Source: CAZCTO01 sp964501725
GTDB lineage: Bacteria; Bacillota; Clostridia; Saccharofermentanales; Saccharofermentanaceae
Direction of reading: 5' to 3'
DNA: 64,000 bases
Assembly (NCBI GenBank): GCA_964501725.1
Contig: CAZCTO010000001.1
Span: 62,001-126,000, forward strand
The notes beneath the pieces were generated by a model, which made no database searches, was not told the origin of the DNA, and saw only the letters and a list, made by a program, of their open reading frames with translations. A program made the translations under genes and the position numbers. Below, piece by piece: positions 50,962 through 59,525 of the stretch. Numbering within the stretch: position 1 is the first letter of the stretch; every line of letters begins with the position of its first letter.

Positions 50962-52695
50962 TTACATCTGCTCGACAACTTCGATACCTAACAGATAGGT
51001 GCATAGCCTGATTGCCGTACAGTTAGCTTCACATAGCGACAATCTGGCAGAACGAAGCTGTGCATCCGTACCCGAAAGAATATTCGAATTATTATAAAAC
51101 CGGTTGAATGCCCTGGCTGTTTGGGAAATAATCCTCGATACCATGAACGGTTCGTTTTCTGATGCAGCTCTCGATATTGAATCCGGAATATCTGCGAGAA
51201 GTTTAATCACGGCCGTCTCTTCATCGGACGTAAGCAATGAAAGATTCGCATCGTTCGCCGGAAGAGGCGCAAAGCCCATTTCTTCTGCTTTTCTGAGTAT
51301 AGACCTTGTTCTCGCGTAGGTATAAATTAAATACGGCGCGGTATCTCCCTCAAAATCCAGCATATCTTCCCAAGAAAAAATAATATCTCGCTCTCGCCCG
51401 GATTTAACGTACGTATAGATAACGGCTCCAATCCCAACCTTTTCGGCAATTTCGGAGATCTGTTTTTCACTCATTTGCGTATTTCTGAGTTCTGCATTTG
51501 ATTTGATAATTTCATAAGTCTTGGAAATACTTTCGTTCAGTAAGTCTTCCAAAACGACGATATTTCCTTCACGTGTTGAAAACTTCATGTTTTTAAATTT
51601 GACCAGGCCAAATCCAACATGCAAGCAGTCTTTTGCATATGACTCACCGGCTTTATCCAATACAGAAAAAACCTGCTTAAAATGAAGTGCCTGCGGAGAA
51701 CCCACTACATAAATGTTTTTATAAAAATGATATGTTTCGTAACGGTACATCGCCGACGCAATGTCTCTGGAGGCGTAAATAGTCGTCCCGTCGGATTTAA
51801 CGATTATACATGGTGGCAATTGGTACTCATCCAGCATAACCACTTGTGCACCTTGGCTTTCCACAAGGATATCCTTATCCTGAAGCATATTGATAACGGA
51901 TGGAATCCTGTTGCTGTAAAAACTCTCACCGTTATAATTATCAAAAGATACGTTCATTCGTTTATACAAATCCGCAAACTCTTTGAGTGAAAGGTCCCTG
52001 AACTTCTTCCACAAATCCACTTCTTCAGGACTTCCGGATTCAAGTTTCCTGAAATTTTCACGGGCATCCTGAACCAGTTCGGGATCAATTTTCTCCTGAT
52101 CATGAAACTTAACATAAATCCGGAGCAGTTCCTTAATAGGCGATTGCTCCAATGCCGAATCATCTCCCCAAAGTCTGAAAGCGGTAATCAGTTTTCCGAA
52201 CTGTGTTCCGTAATCCCCCAGATGATTCATTCTAACTACATGATATCCAAGTTTCTCGTATATTCTGGAAAGAGAATGGCCAAGAACAGTAGTAAACGCA
52301 TGGCCTACATGAAAAGGCTTGGCAATATTCGGCGAAGAAAATTCGACAATGACCGTTTTCTCATTCCCTTCATCCGATGCACCATAATTGAGACCTTCAG
52401 ACAGAACTTCGGAAAGTATAGTTTGCGCAAAATGTCCCCGCTCAATGAAAAAATTGACATAGGGGCCGTTTGCCTTCACTTCGAAAAGCCAACTTGCTTC
52501 GAGGCGTTTGTCGTTACTAAGCTCTGATGCAATGATAGCCGGAGCTTTTCGTAACATCTTAGATAAATAGTAACAAGGGAAAGCATAATCGCCCAATTCT
52601 TTCTGCGGCGGAACTTCCATCAGCGTGATAATTTCTGCCCGCTCGACTCCTGTCGCTTCGGAGATTTTCGACGCGATATTTCCCTTGTAATCCAT
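50962..52695 (-). CDS. argS: arginyl-tRNA synthetase
   Basis: A 577-residue class I aminoacyl-tRNA synthetase. The N-terminal Add-1 domain covers about residues 1-110. The HIGH-type motif is FSSPNIAKPFHVGHAFTTVL, and the Arg-specific region NHLGDYGTQFGKLI follows. The KMSKS position is the variant KFSTREGN, as is common in ArgRS. The C-terminal anticodon-binding domain contains ARAFNRFYNNSNIL. Length is normal for the clostridial type. It begins an operon with the peptidase and methyltransferase genes. Confidence 0.97.
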   Translation of the reverse strand: MDYKGNIASKISEATGVERAEIITLMEVPPQKELGDYAFPCYYLSKMLRKAPAIIASELSNDKRLEASWLFEVKANGPYVNFFIERGHFAQTILSEVLSEGLNYGASDEGNEKTVIVEFSSPNIAKPFHVGHAFTTVLGHSLSRIYEKLGYHVVRMNHLGDYGTQFGKLITAFRLWGDDSALEQSPIKELLRIYVKFHDQEKIDPELVQDARENFRKLESGSPEEVDLWKKFRDLSLKEFADLYKRMNVSFDNYNGESFYSNRIPSVINMLQDKDILVESQGAQVVMLDEYQLPPCIIVKSDGTTIYASRDIASAMYRYETYHFYKNIYVVGSPQALHFKQVFSVLDKAGESYAKDCLHVGFGLVKFKNMKFSTREGNIVVLEDLLNESISKTYEIIKSNAELRNTQMSEKQISEIAEKVGIGAVIYTYVKSGRERDIIFSWEDMLDFEGDTAPYLIYTYARTRSILRKAEEMGFAPLPANDANLSLLTSDEETAVIKLLADIPDSISRAASENEPFMVSRIISQTARAFNRFYNNSNILSGTDAQLRSARLSLCEANCTAIRLCTYLLGIEVVEQM

Positions 52696-52868
52696 ATTTA
52701 ATTTGCCTCCGGAATTCCCTTACAGTCGTTCGAATGAAAGAATTGAATTACCTGTTTCGTACCAAAACAATGTATCATTTCATGGACATGCCGTCAATTT
52801 ATGATATTATATCTATGTGTTTTTTGTGAACTCTCTTGCAAATCTCCTTATATCCGGAGGACAGCTCC

Positions 52869-53870
52869 TTGATTAGTTTACTATTTTCTTATTCTGACTA
52901 CCCGGTCCTTCTTGGATCCGCTATTATATTTGCTTTAATCATTACTTTTCTGCTTCTTTCCAGGTTCAGTCAATTACTCCCGACTGATCGCGGCAGGGCT
53001 TTTGCGTCTCAGGGAGAGATCAGCATCGGCAAACCAACGGGCGCAGGTATTTATTTTATCACGACGTACCTGCTGTCTGCTGTCATTTTTCTACCGATTG
53101 ATTCGAAGTATGCGTTTCTGTATTTAATTGTCGAGTTTACAATGCTGTTTGGTTTTCTGGACGATCGTGCCAAGAAGCCATGGCATGAGTATGTAAAAGG
53201 CATTCTGGATCTTCTTGTATCATTCATTGCAGCACTTGTATTTACGCTAATTAATGGTAGCGAGATCATTCTGCCATTACTCGGGCGTACATTCGTTGTC
53301 CCGTTCGGGTTATTCTTGGCTCTGGGCACATTACTGATTTGGGCATCAATCAATGTCACGAATTGCACCGACGGTGTAGATGGATTGTCTTCTTCACTTA
53401 CGATCATCTCTCTTCTGTCATTTACTCTGCTTTCGATCCTTTTGGGAAACATGAATGGTTGGTTTGGCTCTGTGAGCATTCTTATTTTTTCGCTCCTTGC
53501 ATATCTCTGGTTTAATACCAGCCCAAGTAAACTGTTGATGGGTGACGCAGGATCGCGAGCCATAGGCATTGTTTTGGCCTTATCCGCACTTTTTACCGGA
53601 AACCCTCTTTCATATTTGGCAATATGCCTGATCTTTATTCTGGATGGTGGTGCAGGAATCGTAAAAATTTCATTGAAGAGATTTTTGAATATCAGCATTC
53701 TTAAAAAAACAACAACACCCCTTCACGATCATTTCAGGGAGAGAAGCACTCATATTGAATCCAAAAAATACAAATGGAAAAACCAGACCTTAACGGTCAG
53801 GTTTTCTCTTATTAATATTCTCGTTTGCTCACTTTATTTGTTTCTGGTGTTTATTGTCAGTCGTTCCTAA
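52869..53870 (+). CDS. MraY-like phospho-sugar transferase, stand-alone
   Basis: A 333-residue integral membrane protein with about ten helices. It is of the phospho-N-acetylmuramoyl-pentapeptide transferase superfamily. Catalytic motifs are FGFLDDRAKKPWHEY, NVTNCTDGVDGLSSS and LLMGDAGSRAIG, and the C-terminal TTTPLHDHFRER corresponds to the MraY HHH-region. I place the start at the TTG at 52869, with GGAGG eight bases upstream. An in-frame TTG at 52836 lacks a site. It is not in a division/cell-wall cluster and could be MraY itself or a paralogue for another undecaprenyl-linked glycan. Confidence 0.87.
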   Translation: MISLLFSYSDYPVLLGSAIIFALIITFLLLSRFSQLLPTDRGRAFASQGEISIGKPTGAGIYFITTYLLSAVIFLPIDSKYAFLYLIVEFTMLFGFLDDRAKKPWHEYVKGILDLLVSFIAALVFTLINGSEIILPLLGRTFVVPFGLFLALGTLLIWASINVTNCTDGVDGLSSSLTIISLLSFTLLSILLGNMNGWFGSVSILIFSLLAYLWFNTSPSKLLMGDAGSRAIGIVLALSALFTGNPLSYLAICLIFILDGGAGIVKISLKRFLNISILKKTTTPLHDHFRERSTHIESKKYKWKNQTLTVRFSLINILVCSLYLFLVFIVSRS

Positions 53871-53892
53871 GCAGAAATTTATTGCTGCGCGA

Positions 53893-54324
53893 TTATGACT
53901 TACTCTTCTTATCTGAAGATGATGCCCTTTTTCCTGATTCGGACGCTTTGGAAACAGCTTTTTTCTTTGGTGCTTCTTTTTCAGGCTCAGCAATCTTTTC
54001 CGTATCTTCCGTTGCGATCAGATCCGGCTGCTCACCCTTTACGGCATCCACTGATTCCGGCTCAGGTGTTCCTGTTGTTGACTTCTCTTCACTACTCTCC
54101 TCTTCGGCAATCTCTACAGCCAGTTTCCTCATTTTCTGTCTCATTAAAGACATTTCGCTGTTCAACTTCGGCGCAACTTTGGTATTTTTAGCTAAGGCTT
54201 CTTTGAGATTAGCCGTTGTTTTATGGCTTTCCGGTTCTGAAAAATCAGATGCAATTTTTACTATTTCATCCATTTCCGGTACACGAACATTGGATTCAAA
54301 ATCGAACTTTCTTGATTTATCCAT
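53893..54324 (-). CDS. charged disordered-type protein linked to the TerY-like operon
   Basis: A 143-residue protein. It begins MDKSRKFDFESNVRVPEMDE, has a helical stretch LNSEMSLMRQKMRKLAVEIA in the middle and ends in a low-complexity region rich in Ser, Thr, Glu, Lys and Pro with the terminus SSSDKKSKS. No family is recognised. GAGGT precedes the start and only 11 bases separate it from the PP2C gene, so it is a real operon member. A Ser/Thr-rich tail in an operon of kinase and phosphatase genes makes a phosphorylated substrate or scaffold plausible. An open frame on the plus strand overlaps it but has no binding site. Confidence 0.65.
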   Translation of the reverse strand: MDKSRKFDFESNVRVPEMDEIVKIASDFSEPESHKTTANLKEALAKNTKVAPKLNSEMSLMRQKMRKLAVEIAEEESSEEKSTTGTPEPESVDAVKGEQPDLIATEDTEKIAEPEKEAPKKKAVSKASESGKRASSSDKKSKS

Positions 54325-54335
54325 AATCTTCTACC

Positions 54336-55433
54336 TCACAAAATTTTCATTATTATGGCCACAAGTACAATGATGGATATTAATCCGATCAGACAAAATA
54401 AGTATAATCTTTTTGGTTTGACTTTTTTCTTCTTTGTGTTTGTCTCCTGCGCAGAAACCATTGCATCATTTTTTGTCGTTTCACTACTATCCTCCACCTT
54501 TGCAAGTTTCGCCGATGGGGCATTGTTGTTGTCCACCGGAATTCCGGATTGCGATACGATAGATCGGGCCAATTTGACACGCGGAAGAAGTTCTAGCTGT
54601 ACTTTTCGCATAACATCCTTGTAATCAATTGATGGTATGGGTTTTTCCGAAATGATCGAACCTGCTTCAGGAATTCCCGTATCGCAGAAATACAGAATTC
54701 CGATTGTAGCATCGTCAGACAAGGGTGATGAGTCGATCACATGTTGCAGTATTGTCTCTTTAAGCTGCTGTTCAACCTCTTCTTCAGGAAGACTCGCTAA
54801 TTCTGCAAGATCCGCAACCACTGGCCTAACTAAAAAGCTTGATGAATTGTAAACCATATCAGAAAGTCCGTCCGTCATAAGTACAACAGCATGCGCATCA
54901 TCGGTAGTCGTCTTTATAATACGCAGATAGTCTTGCGCATCCGGAAAGGTAGCAAAGAATGTGCTGGTTGAATCTTCACCGTTCTGCGGGAGTGTGAGAG
55001 GTGCGATGCCGGCAACCGAAACTTTTGCAATCAATCCGTCTCCAATATGCCCGCAGATCATCCTTGAGTCTTTGACGGCACAAAACATCATTGTCGCAGA
55101 TAGTTTCTCAAGACCTACAATACCGTTCTCATTTGCAAGAATGGCTAACTCAGATTGAATGGCAGTAATAATTATACTTCGGACAACGTTTTCACGAACA
55201 TCTTGATAGAAAGCATCGAAGTGATTGATCATTAATTCCGAAACGGTCTTTACAATTGATTTGGCTCCGATCTCAGCATAAGTGTATTGGCTACCTCCTG
55301 CGCCATCTGAAACACATATGACGCTAACACCGTTTCCGCTGATTGCCGCACATGCATCTTCGTTTGGTAACCCCCTGTCCCTGTGTTTTCGACCGGGCAG
55401 AGAGAGATATGCCAATTTCACTTCATGAATCAT
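54336..55433 (-). CDS. PP2C-family Ser/Thr phosphatase with C-terminal membrane anchor
   Basis: A 365-residue protein. The PP2C domain (about 1-240) shows NEDACAAI, VICVSDGAGGSQYTY (metal Asp), MICGHIGDGLIAKV and VVLMTDGLSDMVY, all with their conserved acidic residues. A Ser/Thr/Lys-rich linker of about 70 residues follows. The C-terminus is a single transmembrane helix (about 344-363, LFCLIGLISIIVLVAIIM). It should dephosphorylate targets of the neighbouring kinase at the membrane. It lies nine bases after the VWA gene. Confidence 0.88.
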   Translation of the reverse strand: MIHEVKLAYLSLPGRKHRDRGLPNEDACAAISGNGVSVICVSDGAGGSQYTYAEIGAKSIVKTVSELMINHFDAFYQDVRENVVRSIIITAIQSELAILANENGIVGLEKLSATMMFCAVKDSRMICGHIGDGLIAKVSVAGIAPLTLPQNGEDSTSTFFATFPDAQDYLRIIKTTTDDAHAVVLMTDGLSDMVYNSSSFLVRPVVADLAELASLPEEEVEQQLKETILQHVIDSSPLSDDATIGILYFCDTGIPEAGSIISEKPIPSIDYKDVMRKVQLELLPRVKLARSIVSQSGIPVDNNNAPSAKLAKVEDSSETTKNDAMVSAQETNTKKKKVKPKRLYLFCLIGLISIIVLVAIIMKIL

Positions 55434-55441
55434 TTAGCTGA

Positions 55442-56176
55442 CTAATCCTCCAAATACTTAAAAAATTCATCCATTGCCACTGAATTACCTTTTCTGGTAC
55501 CTGAGAGATCATATAGTGCATCGTCTTTCATTCCGCTGGACACGATTGAAGAACTGCTCGATCCCAGAAATTCAAACAATTTGGAGAACTGTGCCGAATC
55601 AATACAGATAGGCTCGGCTCTTTTCTTAGACAGACGCTTAATCAGAGAAAAATCAACATTATTTCCAACGCCGATATTGAAAACTACCAGTCGATCCAGA
55701 GATTCAAGTTCATTTACCGCTGCAATCGCCTTTTCCATATTATCAATCGCATTATCGCCCTGAGGAGCTCCATCCGTAATAACGACAAGCCAAGGTTGAT
55801 AATATTTGATTCCCAGATTTTTATAACCCTCTTTCCTGGCTATCAGAAGCTCAAGAGATGTCAGTATTCCCTCTCCGATTGGAGTCAGACTGGTAGTCGC
55901 TTGAATTTTGGGTATGGAATCTTCTTTGGACAGCTTACCGAATGGAAGAAATATATCAACTGTTCCGCCAAAAGTAACAATGCAGATATCTGCGGCTGAT
56001 CTGGTTTCATCATTTTCGCGAATGGATGAGAAAAAGCTCGACAGTCCTTCGTTCAGCTGTCGAATCGGGTTCCCCGCCATCGATCCGCTTACATCCAGAC
56101 AAAAACAAATCGGAAGTCTCCTTCGAGTACTTTTCCCAAAATCGGATGCTTCAAACTTCTTTGCATCTTTTGCCAT
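55442..56176 (-). CDS. VWA-domain protein, TerY-like
   Basis: A 244-residue von Willebrand factor A domain protein. The MIDAS metal site is intact: ICFCLDVSGSMAGNP gives DxSxS, TSLTPIGEGIL supplies the Thr and VVITDGAPQGD the Asp. The opening RRLPICFCLDVSGSM followed by LNEGLSSFF is like TerY of tellurite-resistance-type systems. No transmembrane helix or signal is present, so it is cytoplasmic. It sits between the kinase-like gene (19-base gap) and the phosphatase gene, the order expected of the TerY-phosphorylation triad. It probably assembles or presents targets. Confidence 0.88.
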   Translation of the reverse strand: MAKDAKKFEASDFGKSTRRRLPICFCLDVSGSMAGNPIRQLNEGLSSFFSSIRENDETRSAADICIVTFGGTVDIFLPFGKLSKEDSIPKIQATTSLTPIGEGILTSLELLIARKEGYKNLGIKYYQPWLVVITDGAPQGDNAIDNMEKAIAAVNELESLDRLVVFNIGVGNNVDFSLIKRLSKKRAEPICIDSAQFSKLFEFLGSSSSSIVSSGMKDDALYDLSGTRKGNSVAMDEFFKYLED

Positions 56177-56195
56177 AAATAACCTCCTATGAATA

Positions 56196-58055
56196 CTAAC
56201 CTAAAAATAAACCCAACAAAACCAGTCCTGCAGCGCATATCAAAAAGATAATGAAAAGTAACAAACTTCGGTCTTTACGAAGCTTATGGAGCAATCTTTT
56301 AAGTAATGACTCCTCTTTGTTATCCGTCTTACGCTGTTTTCCCGTATTTGGTTCCGAGTCACGCCTAATTGAGTTACCGTTTCCTTCACGATAAGTCGTT
56401 GAGACTTTAACCTCAGGGATTTCTTTTATGGGCTCAAAAAAACGTTCTTCCGTCGCTGCGGTATCGCTCTGTCTATTGTACAACACTTTGCTCGCAGATG
56501 AACTTTCAGACGCATCAATTCGACTCGGATACGAGGATGGCTGAATAATTGCATCACGAATCGATTTCTTGTAGCCGGAAGACACAGGCTGTTCTTTTGC
56601 TTTCGTGAGATCAGTATGCGGAAACAGCATATAACTTTGCTCATCCGAATATTCACGCCGCAACAACAGGTCTCGATACTCAGCAATCGCGGAAAACCAT
56701 TCGATGGGTTCGAATCTTTTGCCTCTTGAAAAAGCCTCTATAAACATTATTTTCAAATTTTCCGTCAAGGCTGCCCATATCTTGTCGTAACCGCCGACCG
56801 GAATCTTCGATTCCGTAGAATCGTTGGATAAGTATGGAAAAGAATTCGCAAGGATTTCCTCGCGAAGCGTTTCTTTGCCAAGTCGTTGGGCATAAGGATG
56901 TTGCCCGCAAAACAGAAGCGAAAACACCAGAATTCCGCAAGAATAATCTTCATGAAAAGGTTTTCGCAAAATTTCCGAAAAAGAAAACTCCCAAAGTTCC
57001 GGGGGCGTATAGTCTTCCGTACCGACCGGGCAAGGCATGTCTTCAATTTGCACACTGTCCATATCAATTAAATATACATTTTCCGGATCTTTGATCATCA
57101 TATTTTTAAGTTGTATATCACCGATAAGCACACCGTGAAGCTGAAGATAAACCACTTTTTCAATAATGTGTGCCGCAGTCTGAAGAACATCAATTCGATG
57201 CCACTCCGGAAAATAGTCAAGGACCGCATCCGGGCCATCAAAAACAGTCCCAAGAGTATTTCCCTCCGCAGTCGGCATAAGATAGCCAACAGGACTGTTG
57301 CCGAACGAGTAAAGTAAGACGGAAGGCCAGCAAATCCCATTTGCCGATATTCCTGTCTTAGTCATATGAATCAGTTTCCGCCAACGAAGCGGAGTAATGA
57401 CACCTTTATGATATATTTTTGCGACCCATTTCGGGTCTGTTGTCCGAAAGACTATTCCCTCAGCACCGGTGCTGATTTTTTCTGCAAGAACGATGGTACT
57501 TCCGTCTTCAGAATAAACCTTGTCACCCACGTTGCAATATACATCAACATCAAGATAATCCGTAGATTGTGAAAGCGGATTTATTTTATATTCAGGCTCT
57601 GTTTTCATGCACGTATCAAGATCCGGATATACTTCAATTTGGTTGAGAGATACAACGCACACAGAAAACTTTCCTGCCAAATCTGAATCACGTACCCGCT
57701 CGAATGCAATTGACTTTTTTGCCAGAAATAGGCAGGCCGAACGGTCATAAGCATTTTCTTTCACAAAAGTAACAATAGAAGTCTTAACACTCTCGTGAAG
57801 TAATCCGGCCGCGCGTATTCGTTCAATAAAATCACGTATTACAGGAACCGCCCGTTTTTCCGGAAATGCGGCCACGTGAGATACACATTCATGGAAATAG
57901 CGAAAGGAAGAGTTAAGAACTACTTCCTTTTCTGTTTGGATGATCCATTCAGTAAACTCGCCCAATTGATTGCAGGACGACAACTGAAAAACAGCCGAAT
58001 AGTCAAACAATAATCGGGTACACGAGGACGGGATCTGCTCCAAATCGATAGCCAT
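56196..58055 (-). CDS. kinase-like protein with N-terminal PIN-like region and C-terminal membrane anchor
   Basis: A 619-residue protein. Residues 1-150 form a separate domain with a PIN-like pattern (TRLLFDYSAVF, FHECVSH, AYDRSACLFLAKKS, VCVVSLNQ). Residues about 175-480 are kinase-like. KISTGAEGIVFRT stands for the glycine loop, and WVAKIYHKGV carries the ATP-binding Lys. HGVLIGDIQLKNMMI is the catalytic loop (Asp retained), and LIDMDSVQ replaces DFG. A charged linker leads to a single transmembrane helix at the C-terminus (about 598-617). It starts the operon behind a candidate promoter at 58079-58107 and should phosphorylate Ser/Thr in partner proteins. Confidence 0.83.
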   Translation of the reverse strand: MAIDLEQIPSSCTRLLFDYSAVFQLSSCNQLGEFTEWIIQTEKEVVLNSSFRYFHECVSHVAAFPEKRAVPVIRDFIERIRAAGLLHESVKTSIVTFVKENAYDRSACLFLAKKSIAFERVRDSDLAGKFSVCVVSLNQIEVYPDLDTCMKTEPEYKINPLSQSTDYLDVDVYCNVGDKVYSEDGSTIVLAEKISTGAEGIVFRTTDPKWVAKIYHKGVITPLRWRKLIHMTKTGISANGICWPSVLLYSFGNSPVGYLMPTAEGNTLGTVFDGPDAVLDYFPEWHRIDVLQTAAHIIEKVVYLQLHGVLIGDIQLKNMMIKDPENVYLIDMDSVQIEDMPCPVGTEDYTPPELWEFSFSEILRKPFHEDYSCGILVFSLLFCGQHPYAQRLGKETLREEILANSFPYLSNDSTESKIPVGGYDKIWAALTENLKIMFIEAFSRGKRFEPIEWFSAIAEYRDLLLRREYSDEQSYMLFPHTDLTKAKEQPVSSGYKKSIRDAIIQPSSYPSRIDASESSSASKVLYNRQSDTAATEERFFEPIKEIPEVKVSTTYREGNGNSIRRDSEPNTGKQRKTDNKEESLLKRLLHKLRKDRSLLLFIIFLICAAGLVLLGLFLG

Positions 58056-58078
58056 ATTATCCTCTACTTGTCGGCATG

Positions 58079-58107
58079 TTTATAGTATCATCTTAGAACA
58101 TTGATAA
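58079..58107 (-). promoter_or_regulatory. candidate promoter of the TerY-like operon
   Basis: TTATCA (58107-58102), a 17-base spacer and TATAAA (58084-58079) on the minus strand, just 24 bases before the kinase-like gene's ATG. Spacing is ideal; the -35 is imperfect. Confidence 0.4.
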
Positions 58108-58176
58108 TCGTGATACAAGAGATGTCACAAATTTATTAGCATTGATTATTATGTATGATTAATATCAATTTGCTTA

Positions 58177-59439
58177 TTAAGCATCATTATAGTCTGGAAA
58201 AGAACGCATCAAATCCGAAAATGTTTCACGTCGACGGATCAACTTGTGATTCCCTTTCAGGTCAATAAGCACTTCAGCCGCCCGAAGCCGGTTGTTATAA
58301 TTTGATGACATTGAAAATCCGTAGGCACCTGCATCAAGTACACAAATAATATCGTTTTCGCAAACAACCGGAAGATTACGATCAGCGGCAAGGATATCCC
58401 CTGTTTCACATATATTGCCAACTACAGTTACTTTCTCAGAAGCCTTTTCTATATCAACTATCCCGCCTTCACGATATACTTCAATATCATGCCATGAGTT
58501 ATACATGGATGGCCTCGCAAGTACATTCATACCGATATCAGTGCCGACATACTTAATTCCGGAATTTTGCTTGACCGCATGCACCCGTCCGAGTATTACG
58601 CCACACTCTGCCGCAATGTACCTGCCGGGTTCCGATTTGAAAACTACCTTTCTCCCGTAAGTCGTCCTCCACTCGGACACGATTTGTTGTAATTCCGAAG
58701 AGAATGCCTCCAAATCAAAACGCTCTTCTCCGCTCAGTTTACGGTATGGAACTCCAAATCCGCCTCCGAAATCCACAAATTCAAGCGAATCAAAAGTTGC
58801 AGCCAGCGCAAGAAAATTCCGCACCGCCTGTAAGAAGGGCTTAGGATCCATGAACAGCGACCCGATATGTTGGTTAACGCCAATGATGGTTAACTGATAC
58901 TTCTCGGCCACACTTTTTGCAAGTGGCAGGTCCTCTTCGGATACAGCAAATTTCGTCTTCTTCCCGGCTGTAACAACTTTCTCATGGTGCCCTGCACCAA
59001 TTCCGGGATTCAAACGAATGGCGCATTTCCCTCCCCGGTTAATTCTTCCAAAACGCTCAATTTGAGAAACACTGTCCAGACTGACAATAATCCCCCTGTC
59101 GATTGCGAACTGCAATTCTTCTTCAGAGACATTATTTCCAACATAAAAGATACGTTCTTTAGGGAATCCTGCTTCAAGCAGGGCATGAATTTCACCGGGC
59201 GACATGGCGTCCGCATTCAAACCTTCTTCCAAAGCAATCTTAAGTATTGATAGATTCGAATTCGTTTTAATGGAGTAATTTGCTGTGAAGGCCTCGTCTT
59301 TCAGAAGACCTGTCATCTCTTTCATTCGCTGCCTGAGAATTCTCTCATTATATACATAAAGCGGTGTGCCATAATTTTCGGCAAGCTCTTCGGGCGTCGT
59401 TTCCCCAAAAAAACGAACATCTTCGGTATATGAATACAT
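58177..59439 (-). CDS. lysA: diaminopimelate decarboxylase
   Basis: A 420-residue PLP enzyme of the alanine-racemase-like fold. It converts meso-diaminopimelate to lysine. The PLP Lys lies in FTANYSIKTNSNLSIL. Further motifs are VGVNQHIGSLFMDPKPF-like strands (IIGVNQHIGS), FVDFGGGFGVPYR, KSEPGRYIAAECGVIL and ICETGDILAADR. CVLDAGAYGFSMSSNYN closes the site. I start it at the ATG at 59439 because GGAGG lies five bases upstream. An in-frame ATG at 59514 has no such site. It stands downstream of the MutS-like gene with an 86-base gap. Confidence 0.95.
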   Translation of the reverse strand: MYSYTEDVRFFGETTPEELAENYGTPLYVYNERILRQRMKEMTGLLKDEAFTANYSIKTNSNLSILKIALEEGLNADAMSPGEIHALLEAGFPKERIFYVGNNVSEEELQFAIDRGIIVSLDSVSQIERFGRINRGGKCAIRLNPGIGAGHHEKVVTAGKKTKFAVSEEDLPLAKSVAEKYQLTIIGVNQHIGSLFMDPKPFLQAVRNFLALAATFDSLEFVDFGGGFGVPYRKLSGEERFDLEAFSSELQQIVSEWRTTYGRKVVFKSEPGRYIAAECGVILGRVHAVKQNSGIKYVGTDIGMNVLARPSMYNSWHDIEVYREGGIVDIEKASEKVTVVGNICETGDILAADRNLPVVCENDIICVLDAGAYGFSMSSNYNNRLRAAEVLIDLKGNHKLIRRRETFSDLMRSFPDYNDA

Positions 59440-59525
59440 AAACGCCTCCGTTGGAAATATCATTGAACAGAAACAATGTATGTATATTCTAAACACCGGC
59501 TCACCGTATTGCAAGCCATAATGAA

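Noticed and set aside
53825..54373. Open frame of 182 codons on the plus strand
   Set aside because: It lies antisense to the minus-strand operon gene at 53893-54324 and overlaps the end of the MraY-like gene. It has no ribosome binding site and a Ser/Phe-rich composition typical of an antisense frame of a Glu/Lys/Ser-rich protein.
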